Of a stretch of 64,000 nucleotides of DNA, positions 45,396 through 53,448 are shown one piece after another; position 1 is the stretch's first letter; each line of letters starts with the position of its first letter. The position numbers and the translations under genes were made by a program. This stretch comes from Pseudobacillus wudalianchiensis (GTDB lineage: Bacteria > Bacillota > Bacilli > Bacillales > Domibacillaceae), in NCBI RefSeq assembly GCF_001685015.1, contig NZ_MAYT01000029.1, positions 1-64,000 on the forward strand, in the 5' to 3' direction. Under the pieces are notes generated by a model. The model saw only the letters and a program-made list of their open reading frames with translations. It did no database searches and was not told where the DNA came from.

Positions 45396-46448
45396 CTATA
45401 ATAGATAAAAGCCAATTCCCATAATAAAATAAGCAGCCAGAAGCGTTAAGCCTTCAAACCAGTTTGTTTCACCATCGTTTGAGATAATAACAGCCAAAAA
45501 GACGGCCGTCACCATCGCTACAAGCTCTGGTATCGTAAAAACGAGCGGCATGGATTGATCAAACGCTAATGAAAGCAGAACGAGCACCGGAGCAACGAAC
45601 ATAGCAATTTGAAGCGTTGAACCGACAGCAATTTCTACCGCTACATCCATTTTATTTTTCATCGCCATCAATACAGCAGAAGCATGCTCTGCCGCATTTC
45701 CGACAATCGCCACGATTATGATCCCGATAAACAATTCTGTCCAGCCAAAGCTTTTTCCCACTGCTTCAAACGTATGGACCAAATTTTCCGATACGTATGC
45801 AACAGCAAGTGTCGCTAAAAGCAAGACAATAACAGCTTTTCCCTTTGACCATTCCGGCTCCTCATGCTGTTCTTCTTCTACAGGCTTGTTAGCGTACACC
45901 CCACGATGCGTAACTAGTTTAAAAAACAGCGCCGCTAAATAAAGAATGATCATGATAATGGAAATCCCAACGCTTAAAGATAAGGTTTCGGACTTGTTCA
46001 TTCCCCACGAAAAAATCTCAGGAATAACGAAAGCCACAATGACCGCAAACATTAAAAGACCTGAGTTATGGCGAGCATCATACTCATTAAATTTTTGCCG
46101 CTTGTACTTCAAACCGCCTAAAAAAAACGAAATCCCCGAGACAAGCAATAAGTTTCCTAGTACAGAACCAGTTAGAGAAGCCAGAACAACGCCAATGAGG
46201 CCCGCCTGCAAAGCAAATATGGAAATGATTAATTCTACGGCATTTCCAAATGTAGCATTTAACAAACCGCCAATTCTCGGCCCTGCTATAATCGCGAGAC
46301 TTTCAGTGGCTCTGCCCATATAGCTTGATAAGGCAATAATCGTTAAGCAATAAATGCCAAACATCATCAATGTCGGCCAGTGCATAAGTGATCCAGCTAC
46401 AGACAGCGGAACACCGATCAGCACCATAACCCCAAATATCTTGTCCAT
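45396..46448 (-). CDS. yfkE: Calcium/cation:proton antiporter YfkE (ChaA/CAX family)
   Basis: The protein expels Ca2+ in exchange for protons. The 350-residue protein has 11 hydrophobic segments in two homologous halves. Each half has a CAX alpha-repeat: GGLLNATFGNAVELIISIFAL and GIIIVAIVGNAAEHASAVLMA, with the conserved Asn/Glu residues. An acidic cytoplasmic loop (VEEEQHEEPEW) separates the halves. An unusual inverted repeat (46466-46522) lies upstream. Confidence 0.9.
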   Translation of the reverse strand: MDKIFGVMVLIGVPLSVAGSLMHWPTLMMFGIYCLTIIALSSYMGRATESLAIIAGPRIGGLLNATFGNAVELIISIFALQAGLIGVVLASLTGSVLGNLLLVSGISFFLGGLKYKRQKFNEYDARHNSGLLMFAVIVAFVIPEIFSWGMNKSETLSLSVGISIIMIILYLAALFFKLVTHRGVYANKPVEEEQHEEPEWSKGKAVIVLLLATLAVAYVSENLVHTFEAVGKSFGWTELFIGIIIVAIVGNAAEHASAVLMAMKNKMDVAVEIAVGSTLQIAMFVAPVLVLLSLAFDQSMPLVFTIPELVAMVTAVFLAVIISNDGETNWFEGLTLLAAYFIMGIGFYLL

Positions 46449-46465
46449 AAGCTGACCTCTTTTCC

Positions 46466-46522
46466 CGTTAAGAAATAAATAAGTGTTTTTATCAACATAC
46501 CCCTTTTTCTTATTTCTTAACG
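46466..46522. promoter_or_regulatory. 13-bp inverted repeat upstream of yfkE
   Basis: CGTTAAGAAATAA (46466-46478) and its perfect complement TTATTTCTTAACG (46510-46522) flank 31 bp. No T-run follows on the minus strand, so simple termination of the osmC-like gene is unlikely. It ends 17 bp before the yfkE start and may act on yfkE expression. Confidence 0.4.
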
Positions 46523-46538
46523 GTGATGGAGGCGCTTA

Positions 46539-46925
46539 TTAAACTGGAACAATTTCAAAAGTTTCGACTACTTCAATCACAGGAATAACAGACTGTACCA
46601 TTGAACAGTTTTTTCTCGTCAATTCCATCGCTTTCTTTATTTGTACGTCAGATAACTCTTTCCCTTTGATAATAAAGTGGACTTCCACTTTTTCGATGCG
46701 GTCAGCCTCTTGAGCGTTACGATAAACGTTTGTGTTAATTTCGATATCTTCTACGTTCATGCGTTTCTTCTCAAGAATCTTTCGAAGCACCCCGCCGCTG
46801 CACACAGCGATCGATGCGGTTAAAAGTTGATATGGACGAAAACCATACTGTTCATCACCAGAGACATCAAGCTGTCCATAAGGAAGCTGCGCTGTAAATC
46901 CGCCCTCTTTCATACTAAATTTCAT
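46539..46925 (-). CDS. OsmC-family protein
   Basis: This 128-residue OsmC/Ohr-fold protein has the two redox cysteines in TASIAVCSGGVLRKIL (about 42) and ELTRKNCSMVQSVIP (about 107). The family reduces organic hydroperoxides, although many paralogs of this short class have no proven activity. AAAGGTG-type ribosome site. It is monocistronic and sits next to the metal/oxidative-stress genes yfkE and pfeT. Confidence 0.85.
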   Translation of the reverse strand: MKFSMKEGGFTAQLPYGQLDVSGDEQYGFRPYQLLTASIAVCSGGVLRKILEKKRMNVEDIEINTNVYRNAQEADRIEKVEVHFIIKGKELSDVQIKKAMELTRKNCSMVQSVIPVIEVVETFEIVPV

Positions 46926-47067
46926 AGCACTTTCACCTCTTCTATATGATCTATTTTATTTTAGATTATTTAGGGTGAAACATCTATATCTAGGCAAATG
47001 TTTGATTCAACACATACCGCTAGATTATCCTTTATTTTTCTCCCCATCTATGTTAATATATCCTTAA

Positions 47068-47082
47068 TTATAATAATTTTAA
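47068..47082. promoter_or_regulatory. PerR box upstream of pfeT
   Basis: TTATAATAATTTTAA matches TTATAATnATTATAA with one mismatch. It lies 140 bp upstream of the ATPase start, consistent with known PerR control of B. subtilis pfeT (zosA). Confidence 0.65.
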
Positions 47083-47130
47083 ATTGATAATTGAACTTTA
47101 TTCTCAAGAAAAAGCTGATTTTAAGCCAAA

Positions 47131-47145
47131 TGATAATTGTTTTCA
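47131..47145. promoter_or_regulatory. Fur-box-like site 1 upstream of pfeT
   Basis: TGATAATTGTTTTCA matches the 7-1-7 Fur motif TGATAATnATTATCA at 12 of 14 defined positions. Fur activates pfeT under iron excess in B. subtilis. Confidence 0.5.
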
Positions 47146-47162
47146 TTCATCAAAAGGAAAAA

Positions 47163-47181
47163 GATTATGATTACCATTCTC
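47163..47181. promoter_or_regulatory. Fur-box-like site 2 upstream of pfeT
   Basis: GATTATGATTACCATTCTC matches the classical 19-bp Fur consensus at 15 of 19 positions and lies 41 bp before the start codon. Zur or PerR binding cannot be excluded from sequence. Confidence 0.45.
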
Positions 47182-47221
47182 AATTAGGTTTCACTAATTA
47201 TCATTTAAGGAGGAACGATAA

Positions 47222-49135
47222 ATGAATGCACAAGCAAAGGTTTTACAAGCTAGACAAGAAGAAGCTCATTGGATCGCTTCCCTGAAACCCCATGCAGAGC
47301 TCATAGCAGCTCTTTTAAGCGGTGTATTGATTTTGACGGGATGGCTTTTAGATAAAAACGGCCTTCATTCAGCGGCGGTTACAGGTTATGTGTTGGCCTT
47401 TATGATCGGCGGCTTTGCCAAAGCGAAAGAAGGAATCGAAGAAACGATTGCCGATAAGGAACTAAATGTAGAAATGCTGATGATCTTTGCTGCTATTGGA
47501 TCAGCTTTAATAGGTTATTGGACCGAGGGAGCGATCTTAATTTTCATTTTCGCTCTCAGTGGCGCCCTAGAAACCTATACGATGAATAAAAGCCAAAAAG
47601 AAATTTCTTCATTAATGGACATTCAGCCTGAAGAAGCTTGGCTGATTCGAAATGGCGAGGAAGAAAAAGTTCACGTTTCTTCCCTTGCAGTCGGAGATTT
47701 AATTCTTGTGAAACCAGGCGAGCGTATCCCGGCTGATGGGGTTATCTCAAGAGGACAGACAACGATTGATGAAGCTGCCATAACAGGTGAATCCATCCCT
47801 GTGTCTAAGCAAAAAAACGGAGAAGTGTTCGCAGGTACAGTGAACATTACCGGATCTGTTTATGTTGAAGTAACGAAGCCAGCGAGTGAGACGCTTTTCC
47901 AAAAAATTATTCAGCTCGTTCAGTCTGCCCAGAGCGAAAAGTCTCCTTCTCAATTATTCATTGAAAAGTTTGAAGGCCGTTATGTAAAAGTTGTGTTGGC
48001 GGCCGTAGCCGTCATGATGTTCCTCCCTCACTTTGCCCTTGGCTGGAGTTGGACAGAAACTTTTTACCGCGCTATGGTGCTGCTCGTTGTCGCGTCTCCT
48101 TGTGCACTCGTTGCCTCCATCATGCCAGCGACGCTTTCAGCTATTTCTAACGGAGCCCGTCATGGCATTTTATTTAAAGGCGGCGTTCATCTGGAGAACT
48201 TAAGTAACATAAAAGCGATTGCCTTTGATAAAACAGGTACGCTCACGAAAGGAAAACCCGAAGTAACAGATATCATTGTTCGCGAAGGATTGGCAGAAAC
48301 TGAATTACTAAGTGTTGTTGCATCCATTGAAAGTCAATCTAACCATCCGCTTGCTCAGTCCATTGTCCGTTTCTCTCAGGAGAAAAATATCGCTTATTCT
48401 GCACCTGACCAATTGGAAGATGCCGCGGGTTGGGGAGTAAAAGGAATAGTAAATGGGAAGCAGTGGAAAGTGGGTAAAGCTGATTTTGTTGGCAAAGAAG
48501 CGGCGCTCTCTTTCTCTGAAGGCATCGCTAATGAGCTCGCTGCTTCCGGAAAAACAACTGTTTTTGCAGCAGATGATCAAGGGATTGCAGCCGTTATCGC
48601 GTTAAAGGATTTAATCCGCGAAGAGACAAAGCATGCATTAGAACTGCTTCACCAAGAAGGGATTCATACCATTATGTTAACCGGCGACAATGCTATAACA
48701 GCACAAGCGATCGCTAAAGAAGCTCATTTAGACACTTTTATCGCTGAATGCCTTCCGGAGCATAAAGTGGACCACCTAAAAACACTGATTGATGACTATC
48801 AAACGGTCGCTATGGTAGGAGACGGCATTAATGATGCACCTGCCTTAGCCACAGCCAATATCGGCATCGCTATGGGAGAAGGCTCAGATGTCGCCCTCGA
48901 AACAGCCGATATCGTTTTAATGAAAAACGACTTGCCAAAGATTGCAGAAGCGATTCGTTTATCAAAAAAGATGAAGCGGATCATAAAGCAAAATGTCGTC
49001 TTTTCTATAGCCGTCATTATGCTGTTAATTATCTCTAACTTCTTCCAAGTACTTGACCTGCCATTTGGCGTAATTGGGCATGAAGGCAGTACGATCCTTG
49101 TTATTCTGAACGGACTGCGTCTGTTAAGATTGTAA
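47222..49135 (+). CDS. pfeT: Ferrous iron efflux P1B4-type ATPase PfeT (ZosA)
   Basis: The protein pumps Fe2+ out of the cytosol and protects against iron and peroxide stress. The 637 residues equal the length of the B. subtilis protein. It has the phosphorylation site DKTGTLTKG (Asp336), TGES actuator loop (188-191), MVGDGINDAPA hinge, SPC metal motif (292-294) and P1B4 motif HEGST (620-624). There is no N-terminal CxxC metal-binding domain. Early literature called it a zinc importer (ZosA). PerR- and Fur-like boxes upstream match the known dual control. Confidence 0.9.
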   Translation: MNAQAKVLQARQEEAHWIASLKPHAELIAALLSGVLILTGWLLDKNGLHSAAVTGYVLAFMIGGFAKAKEGIEETIADKELNVEMLMIFAAIGSALIGYWTEGAILIFIFALSGALETYTMNKSQKEISSLMDIQPEEAWLIRNGEEEKVHVSSLAVGDLILVKPGERIPADGVISRGQTTIDEAAITGESIPVSKQKNGEVFAGTVNITGSVYVEVTKPASETLFQKIIQLVQSAQSEKSPSQLFIEKFEGRYVKVVLAAVAVMMFLPHFALGWSWTETFYRAMVLLVVASPCALVASIMPATLSAISNGARHGILFKGGVHLENLSNIKAIAFDKTGTLTKGKPEVTDIIVREGLAETELLSVVASIESQSNHPLAQSIVRFSQEKNIAYSAPDQLEDAAGWGVKGIVNGKQWKVGKADFVGKEAALSFSEGIANELAASGKTTVFAADDQGIAAVIALKDLIREETKHALELLHQEGIHTIMLTGDNAITAQAIAKEAHLDTFIAECLPEHKVDHLKTLIDDYQTVAMVGDGINDAPALATANIGIAMGEGSDVALETADIVLMKNDLPKIAEAIRLSKKMKRIIKQNVVFSIAVIMLLIISNFFQVLDLPFGVIGHEGSTILVILNGLRLLRL

Positions 49136-49166
49136 AGCTATTCAGCCTTGCTGAATAGCTTTTTTC
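49134..49166 (+). terminator. Terminator of pfeT
   Basis: AAGCTATTCAG pairs with CTGAATAGCTT around CCTTG, followed by TTTT, just after the stop. Confidence 0.85.
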
Positions 49167-49255
49167 TGTTTGTGCGCTTGATTTTGTTGATCGTGAGCGC
49201 ACAAATACACCGTCAAGGATGAGCACTACAGGCAGACGAGCTTGTCAACCGCCGA

Positions 49256-49282
49256 AAACCCGCCTGTCAAACAGGCGGGTTT
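49256..49282 (-). terminator. Terminator of yfkH
   Basis: A perfect 11-bp stem AAACCCGCCTG/CAGGCGGGTTT with a TCAAA loop lies immediately beyond the yfkH stop on the minus strand. Confidence 0.8.
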
Positions 49283-49284
49283 CT

Positions 49285-50118
49285 TTAGCAGCTGCCTTTT
49301 AAGTCATTTTTCAAAGCATTGATTTCTCCGCCGACAAGAATAATCATAGCCGACAGATAAAACCAAATCATCATCACAATAATTCCTCCGATGCTGCCGT
49401 ATGTGGCTGAATAATTCCCAAAATTGTTAACATAGAAAGAAAAACCTAGAGAAACAATAATCCAGCCAATCGCAGCAAAGATGGCGCCTGGCAGAACGGT
49501 TACGCATTTTACGCTAAGATTAGGAGCTAAGTAATATAATCCCACAAACACCCCAAAGATTAACAAAGGGGAAACAAGCCAGCGCAGCCAATTCCAAAGC
49601 GTTAAAAACTGATCAGACAGCCCTAAATAGTTAAAGGCAAACAAGCCAATTTGTTTACCAAACACTTGTAGGATAAGGGCGGCTGCCATTATAAAGATTA
49701 AACCGAATGTTAATAGCACAGACATCCCTCTTGCCTTATAAAAAGGCCGTGTTTCATCGACATTATAGGCATGATTTAATCCTTTAATGATGGCATTCAT
49801 GCCGTTGGAAGCTGACCAAATTGTGGCGATAATCCCGAAAGAGAGTAAGCCCCCATTGCGGTTTTCTAGTATCTCATTTAATGTATTTTGAATTGTTTCT
49901 ACTGTATCACCGGGAGCATAGTCACGGATCAAAGAAAACATATCCTGCTGGCTGATCGGCAAGTAAGCCAGCAGGGTTACAGCGAAAATTAATAACGGAA
50001 AGAGAGACAGCAAAAAGTAATACGCCATTTGAGCAGCAGTGTCCGGAACATCGGATTTTTGTATTCTTCTCAACAGATGTTTTGAAAAAACTTTTATCCC
50101 TATCTTGTTATCGGACAA
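49285..50118 (-). CDS. yfkH: YihY/BrkB-family membrane protein YfkH
   Basis: This 277-residue protein has six membrane segments and the YihY signatures AAQMAYYFLLSLFPLLIF, GIIATIWSASNGMNAIIKGLNHAYN and GSIGGIIVMMIWFYLSAMIILVGGEINA. The function is unknown; it was formerly misannotated as ribonuclease BN. It starts at TTG 50118 behind GGAGGAG. It lies 11 bp after the YtxH-like gene and is probably co-transcribed. Confidence 0.87.
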   Translation of the reverse strand: MSDNKIGIKVFSKHLLRRIQKSDVPDTAAQMAYYFLLSLFPLLIFAVTLLAYLPISQQDMFSLIRDYAPGDTVETIQNTLNEILENRNGGLLSFGIIATIWSASNGMNAIIKGLNHAYNVDETRPFYKARGMSVLLTFGLIFIMAAALILQVFGKQIGLFAFNYLGLSDQFLTLWNWLRWLVSPLLIFGVFVGLYYLAPNLSVKCVTVLPGAIFAAIGWIIVSLGFSFYVNNFGNYSATYGSIGGIIVMMIWFYLSAMIILVGGEINALKNDLKGSC

Positions 50119-50129
50119 ATAATCTCCTC

Positions 50130-50471
50130 CTAGTGCGTCACTGAAGCTCCCCCTGCTGTGCTTTCCCCCTCAGGAAGAAACGTACTCTTTGTTTCATCAA
50201 CAAGGTCTTTTACTTCAGGTGTCAAATCTCTTAGACTATCCACTTTTCCACGAATATAGCTTACATCTTCACTAATTTGTTGAGCGGTTTCTTTTGCACG
50301 GTTCATGATCTCTCTGGATGAAGCAGATAAGTTTTCAGGGTCTTTTGCCATTTCAAATAAGTAAACAGCCCATTCCTTCATTTCTGCTCTTGTTTGTCGA
50401 TCCAATAAAGCAATCGCTCCTCCAATAGCGGCACCGATTGCAACCTTTGTAAAAAATTTACCTTTTCCCAT
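50130..50471 (-). CDS. YtxH-like small membrane/stress protein
   Basis: This 113-residue protein has one N-terminal hydrophobic Gly/Ala-rich helix (about 8-24), followed by amphipathic helices with coiled-coil potential (SSREIMNRAKETAQQISEDV). It has a Gly/Ser-rich tail. This resembles the YtxH/gas-vesicle-like general stress proteins; the function is unknown. It is first in a two-gene unit with yfkH. Confidence 0.65.
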   Translation of the reverse strand: MGKGKFFTKVAIGAAIGGAIALLDRQTRAEMKEWAVYLFEMAKDPENLSASSREIMNRAKETAQQISEDVSYIRGKVDSLRDLTPEVKDLVDETKSTFLPEGESTAGGASVTH

Positions 50472-50815
50472 TTTCTATCATCCTTTCTTTTCTGACTAAT
50501 TGTATCCGCAGAATTCTGCCGATGGATCCTCCGAACTAGTCATCTGCTTATTCAACGTACATTTTTGCTGGCTCACTTTAAGAATAAAGAATCGTCCTTT
50601 CCGTTCTATCCTCAGCTGTAGAACCCTCAATATTCTTATGCCTTATCAATTCCCCTTTTGTAAAATAACAAAACATTGTTTAATGAAAGCGGCAGAACCT
50701 CTTCTGTACCTGAAAGCAAGATGAATAATTGTTCGTCTCCTTAAGAAGTACCATGAACCTTATTCTTTAATAGATTAATCTTTTCCTTCTTTTTTAATAT
50801 ATAGCCATGCATTAG
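50472..50815. other. Intergenic region upstream of YtxH-like gene
   Basis: The region holds the minus-strand promoter and about 250 bp of sequence in which no gene or RNA can be supported. Confidence 0.4.
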
Positions 50816-51016
50816 GTAGAATCAACCGATAATATCTCTTCTATCAGACCGATAACAATTGGAGCAGTGACAAGCCTAGAGCTGGTTTGGACATTTGCCG
50901 ATAGGATGAATGGACTCAGGATCGTCCCTAACTTAACTGGTATGGCCGGAAGCAAACGTTTGATCATAGCTGAAACAGGTTTTCAAAGGCCTGTTTTTAT
51001 TGAAAAGGCTGATTGA
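50816..51016 (+). pseudogene. Fossil 3' end of an AGCS amino-acid carrier gene
   Basis: Sixty-six sense codons lacking a start read ITIGAVTSLELVWTFADRMN then GLRIVPNLTGMAGSKRL. This corresponds to the last membrane helices of AGCS symporters (compare IILGAVGAAQTIWSFLDLA and ILLPNIVAVLLLSG in the intact gene at 51952-53337). The upstream part is lost and a hairpin with T-run (50971-51002) cuts through the remnant. The codons are still open, which suggests recent decay or strong former selection. Confidence 0.6.
50971..51002 (+). terminator. Terminator within AGCS remnant
   Basis: AAACAGG pairs with CCTGTTT around TTTTCAAAGG and is followed by TTATTG on the plus strand. It fits a terminator of the lost carrier gene. 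Confidence 0.55.
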
Positions 51017-51071
51017 CAAACATATTAAAAAGTGAAATGATGTTATAAAATCGCTGGAGAGGGTGGAAAGT

Positions 51072-51293
51072 GTGGATCTGTCTGTAAAGTCCCCTGAAAA
51101 TATTGAGTATATGTTAGAAAAAATCACTACAAAATTACGCATGGTGAATGTCGGCGCTGTTAAGCCTGAGCATTTCAATGACTCTTCTTATGAAGACTTA
51201 AAAGAAATTTATGAACTAGTCAATCGCAAGGACAATTTTAGCCCTAGTGAAATGCAAGCTATTGTAGAAGAAATTGGTAATTTAAAAAAATAA
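51072..51293 (+). CDS. yfkK: YfkK (DUF1128 family)
   Basis: This 73-residue soluble protein has the DUF1128 core [40 protein letters not shown]. The function is unknown. The GTG at 51072 with GAGGGTGG upstream is preferred; a GTG nine bases earlier overlaps that site. It converges on yfkM with a shared terminator, as in the B. subtilis yfk block. Confidence 0.82.
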   Translation: MDLSVKSPENIEYMLEKITTKLRMVNVGAVKPEHFNDSSYEDLKEIYELVNRKDNFSPSEMQAIVEEIGNLKK

Positions 51294-51318
51294 AAGCCGG
51301 TGTTTACCGGCTTTCCGT
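51291..51318. terminator. Bidirectional terminator between yfkK and yfkM
   Basis: AAAGCCGGT pairs with ACCGGCTTT around a GTTT loop, with A/T runs on both sides. Confidence 0.8.
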
Positions 51319-51325
51319 TACTTTA

Positions 51326-51844
51326 TTATTTAGCAAGCATCTTTAACGATTCTCGATTGAAGGCTGGAATATCATCAGGTGTACGGCTCGTTACAAGCTG
51401 GTCTTGGCAAACGACTACTTCTTCATCCTTATAAGCAGCCCCTGCATATTCCATATCTACTTTAATAGATTTATATCCTGTTGCATGTCTTCCTTCTAAT
51501 GTTTTGGCAGTGATTAACAGTTGCGGTCCATGACAAATGGCAAACACCGGTTTCTTTTCATCCATAAATGCTTTAGTAAAGTTCACAAAGCGATCATCTG
51601 CCCGAAGTTTATCCGGAGAAAATCCGCCTGGTATTAATAGTGCGTCAAATTCATCTGCACTTACTTCATCAATTCCTTTATCAATCGTAATGGTGGCTTC
51701 TCCTTGTTTTCCCTTTACGGTTTTTCCAGCTTCTTTTTCAATATTAACTACTTCATGCCCTGCTTCTTTAAAAGCATTTACAGGCTCTGTATATTCTGAA
51801 TCCTCTACCATATCTGTTACGAGTACAGCAATTTTTTTACTCAT
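51326..51844 (-). CDS. yfkM: YfkM, PfpI/DJ-1-family general stress protein
   Basis: This 172-residue DJ-1/PfpI-fold protein has the nucleophile-elbow Cys in VFAICHGPQLL (about residue 104), the nearby acidic residue in the LVTDMVEDSEYTEP stretch, and PGGFSPDKLR. The family includes glyoxalase/deglycase-like and protease-like stress proteins; activity is unproven. It matches B. subtilis YfkM (general stress protein 18), SigB-dependent there; no SigB promoter was identified here. Confidence 0.87.
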   Translation of the reverse strand: MSKKIAVLVTDMVEDSEYTEPVNAFKEAGHEVVNIEKEAGKTVKGKQGEATITIDKGIDEVSADEFDALLIPGGFSPDKLRADDRFVNFTKAFMDEKKPVFAICHGPQLLITAKTLEGRHATGYKSIKVDMEYAGAAYKDEEVVVCQDQLVTSRTPDDIPAFNRESLKMLAK

Positions 51845-51917
51845 TATAAAATCTCCTTTCTTTTTTTTATGTTTTTATGCCATTTGTATACTTCCCTTTT
51901 CACAATCCGTTAAACAC

Positions 51918-51950
51918 AGAAAAGCGGCTGCCACTAGGGCAACCGCTTCC
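51918..51950 (-). terminator. Terminator of AGCS carrier gene
   Basis: On the minus strand AAGCGGTTGCC pairs with GGCAGCCGCTT (one G-U) around a short loop, followed by TTCTG. Confidence 0.7.
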
Positions 51951-51951
51951 C

Positions 51952-53337
51952 TTAACTAATCTTCTTATCCTTAATATCCTTTAAATAGTACTTTTCTGAT
52001 TCAAAGAATTCGTCCTTTAAGGCTTTTACTTTCCCACTAAGAAGCAGTACAGCCACGATGTTTGGCAGCAAAATAGCCGCTAATGCCAAGTCAAGAAATG
52101 ACCAGATCGTTTGAGCAGCACCGACGGCTCCAAGAATAATGGCGGCTAAATACACTACTTTAATTCCTTGTGCTGCTTTTAAATTGAATAAAAACTCGGC
52201 TTGTTTAGAACCATAGAAGACCACCACGATAACCGTCGACAAGACAAAGAAAATCAATGAAATCGTAACGAGCAAACCGCCAAAGGCCCCAAAGCTTTCT
52301 TTAAAAGCAATGGTTGTCAAAGCGGAAGGGTTATCAAGTGCTCCTTCTTGCTTCCAAACACCTGTTGAAAGAACAACAAAGGCTGTTGCCGAACAAACAA
52401 CAAGCGTGTCAATCACGATTCCAATAATAGCCCAAAATCCTTGTCGAACCGGATGATCGGTCTGAGCAGCTGCATGAGCAATCGGCGTTGTCCCAAGACC
52501 TGCCTCATTTGAATACAGCCCTCTGGCAAATCCCCAACGAATCGTTTCCGCAATGGCCGCTCCTGCAAAGCCGCCGACAGCTGACATCGGCTGGAAGGCG
52601 TAAGAAAAAATGAGTGAAATCACAGCTGGTACTTGATCGATATTTATCACCACTATCACAAGTGCTCCGCCGACATAAAGAAGCGCCATAAAAGGAACAA
52701 AGATTTCTGTCACACGCCCGATCCTTTTAATCCCTCCAAATACGACAAGCCCGGTAATAGCAGCCATGACAATACCTGTATAAAGGCCGTCTATATGAAA
52801 CGTTTGCGAGATCGTGGAAGCGACTGAATTTCCTTGTACCATAATGCTAGGGATCAACTCAATCATTAAAGCAAAGGAAAACCAAACCCCCAGCCATTTC
52901 ATCTTAAGCCCTTTTGTCATATAGTACATGGGGCCGCCAACAAATTCACCCTCTTCATTTTTCTCTCGGTAGTGGACAGAGAGTACACTTTCCGCGAAGT
53001 TAATCGCCATGCCAATCACAGCAATGACCCACATCCAAAAAACAGCACCTGGGCCGCCAAACATAATCGCTGCTGGTACACCAACAATGTTTGCTGCTCC
53101 AATTGTGGAGGACAGAGCAGAAGTTAAAGCTTGCAAAGGAGTGACCGTGCCCTCTCCTTTTGGTTTCTCAAAAATGCTGCCCAATGTTTGTTTAAAAATA
53201 TAAAGCGGGTATCTAAATTGAAAGAATCCTAATTTTATTGTCATAAAAATACCCGAAATGGCTAAGAGAGTGATCAAAGGAACTCCCCATAGCCATCCTG
53301 AAAACCTCTCAACCCCTGAAATAAAATTCTCCAACAT
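51952..53337 (-). CDS. alsT: Sodium:alanine/glycine symporter (AGCS family, AlsT-like)
   Basis: The protein imports alanine, glycine or glutamine-like amino acids with Na+. The 461-residue protein has 10-11 helices and AGCS motifs: LQALTSALSSTIGAANIVGV, the GGPMYYMTKGL signature and AIAETIRWGFARGLYSNEAGLGTTPIAHAAAQ. The substrate cannot be resolved between Ala, Gly and Gln. A decayed relative lies about 1 kb away in the opposite orientation. Confidence 0.88.
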   Translation of the reverse strand: MLENFISGVERFSGWLWGVPLITLLAISGIFMTIKLGFFQFRYPLYIFKQTLGSIFEKPKGEGTVTPLQALTSALSSTIGAANIVGVPAAIMFGGPGAVFWMWVIAVIGMAINFAESVLSVHYREKNEEGEFVGGPMYYMTKGLKMKWLGVWFSFALMIELIPSIMVQGNSVASTISQTFHIDGLYTGIVMAAITGLVVFGGIKRIGRVTEIFVPFMALLYVGGALVIVVINIDQVPAVISLIFSYAFQPMSAVGGFAGAAIAETIRWGFARGLYSNEAGLGTTPIAHAAAQTDHPVRQGFWAIIGIVIDTLVVCSATAFVVLSTGVWKQEGALDNPSALTTIAFKESFGAFGGLLVTISLIFFVLSTVIVVVFYGSKQAEFLFNLKAAQGIKVVYLAAIILGAVGAAQTIWSFLDLALAAILLPNIVAVLLLSGKVKALKDEFFESEKYYLKDIKDKKIS

Positions 53338-53418
53338 TCTCCTCCTTCATTTCGTTATCATTATGTATGTAAACCGAATTATTCCCTTATACCCTTCTCC
53401 TTTTTTTGTAAACACAAA

Positions 53419-53448
53419 AAAACTGAACCATACATACTGGTTCAGTTT
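53419..53448 (-). terminator. Terminator of motAB
   Basis: AAACTGAACCA pairs with TGGTTCAGTTT around TACATAC and is followed by T residues on the minus strand. The right arm includes the motB stop region. Confidence 0.8.
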
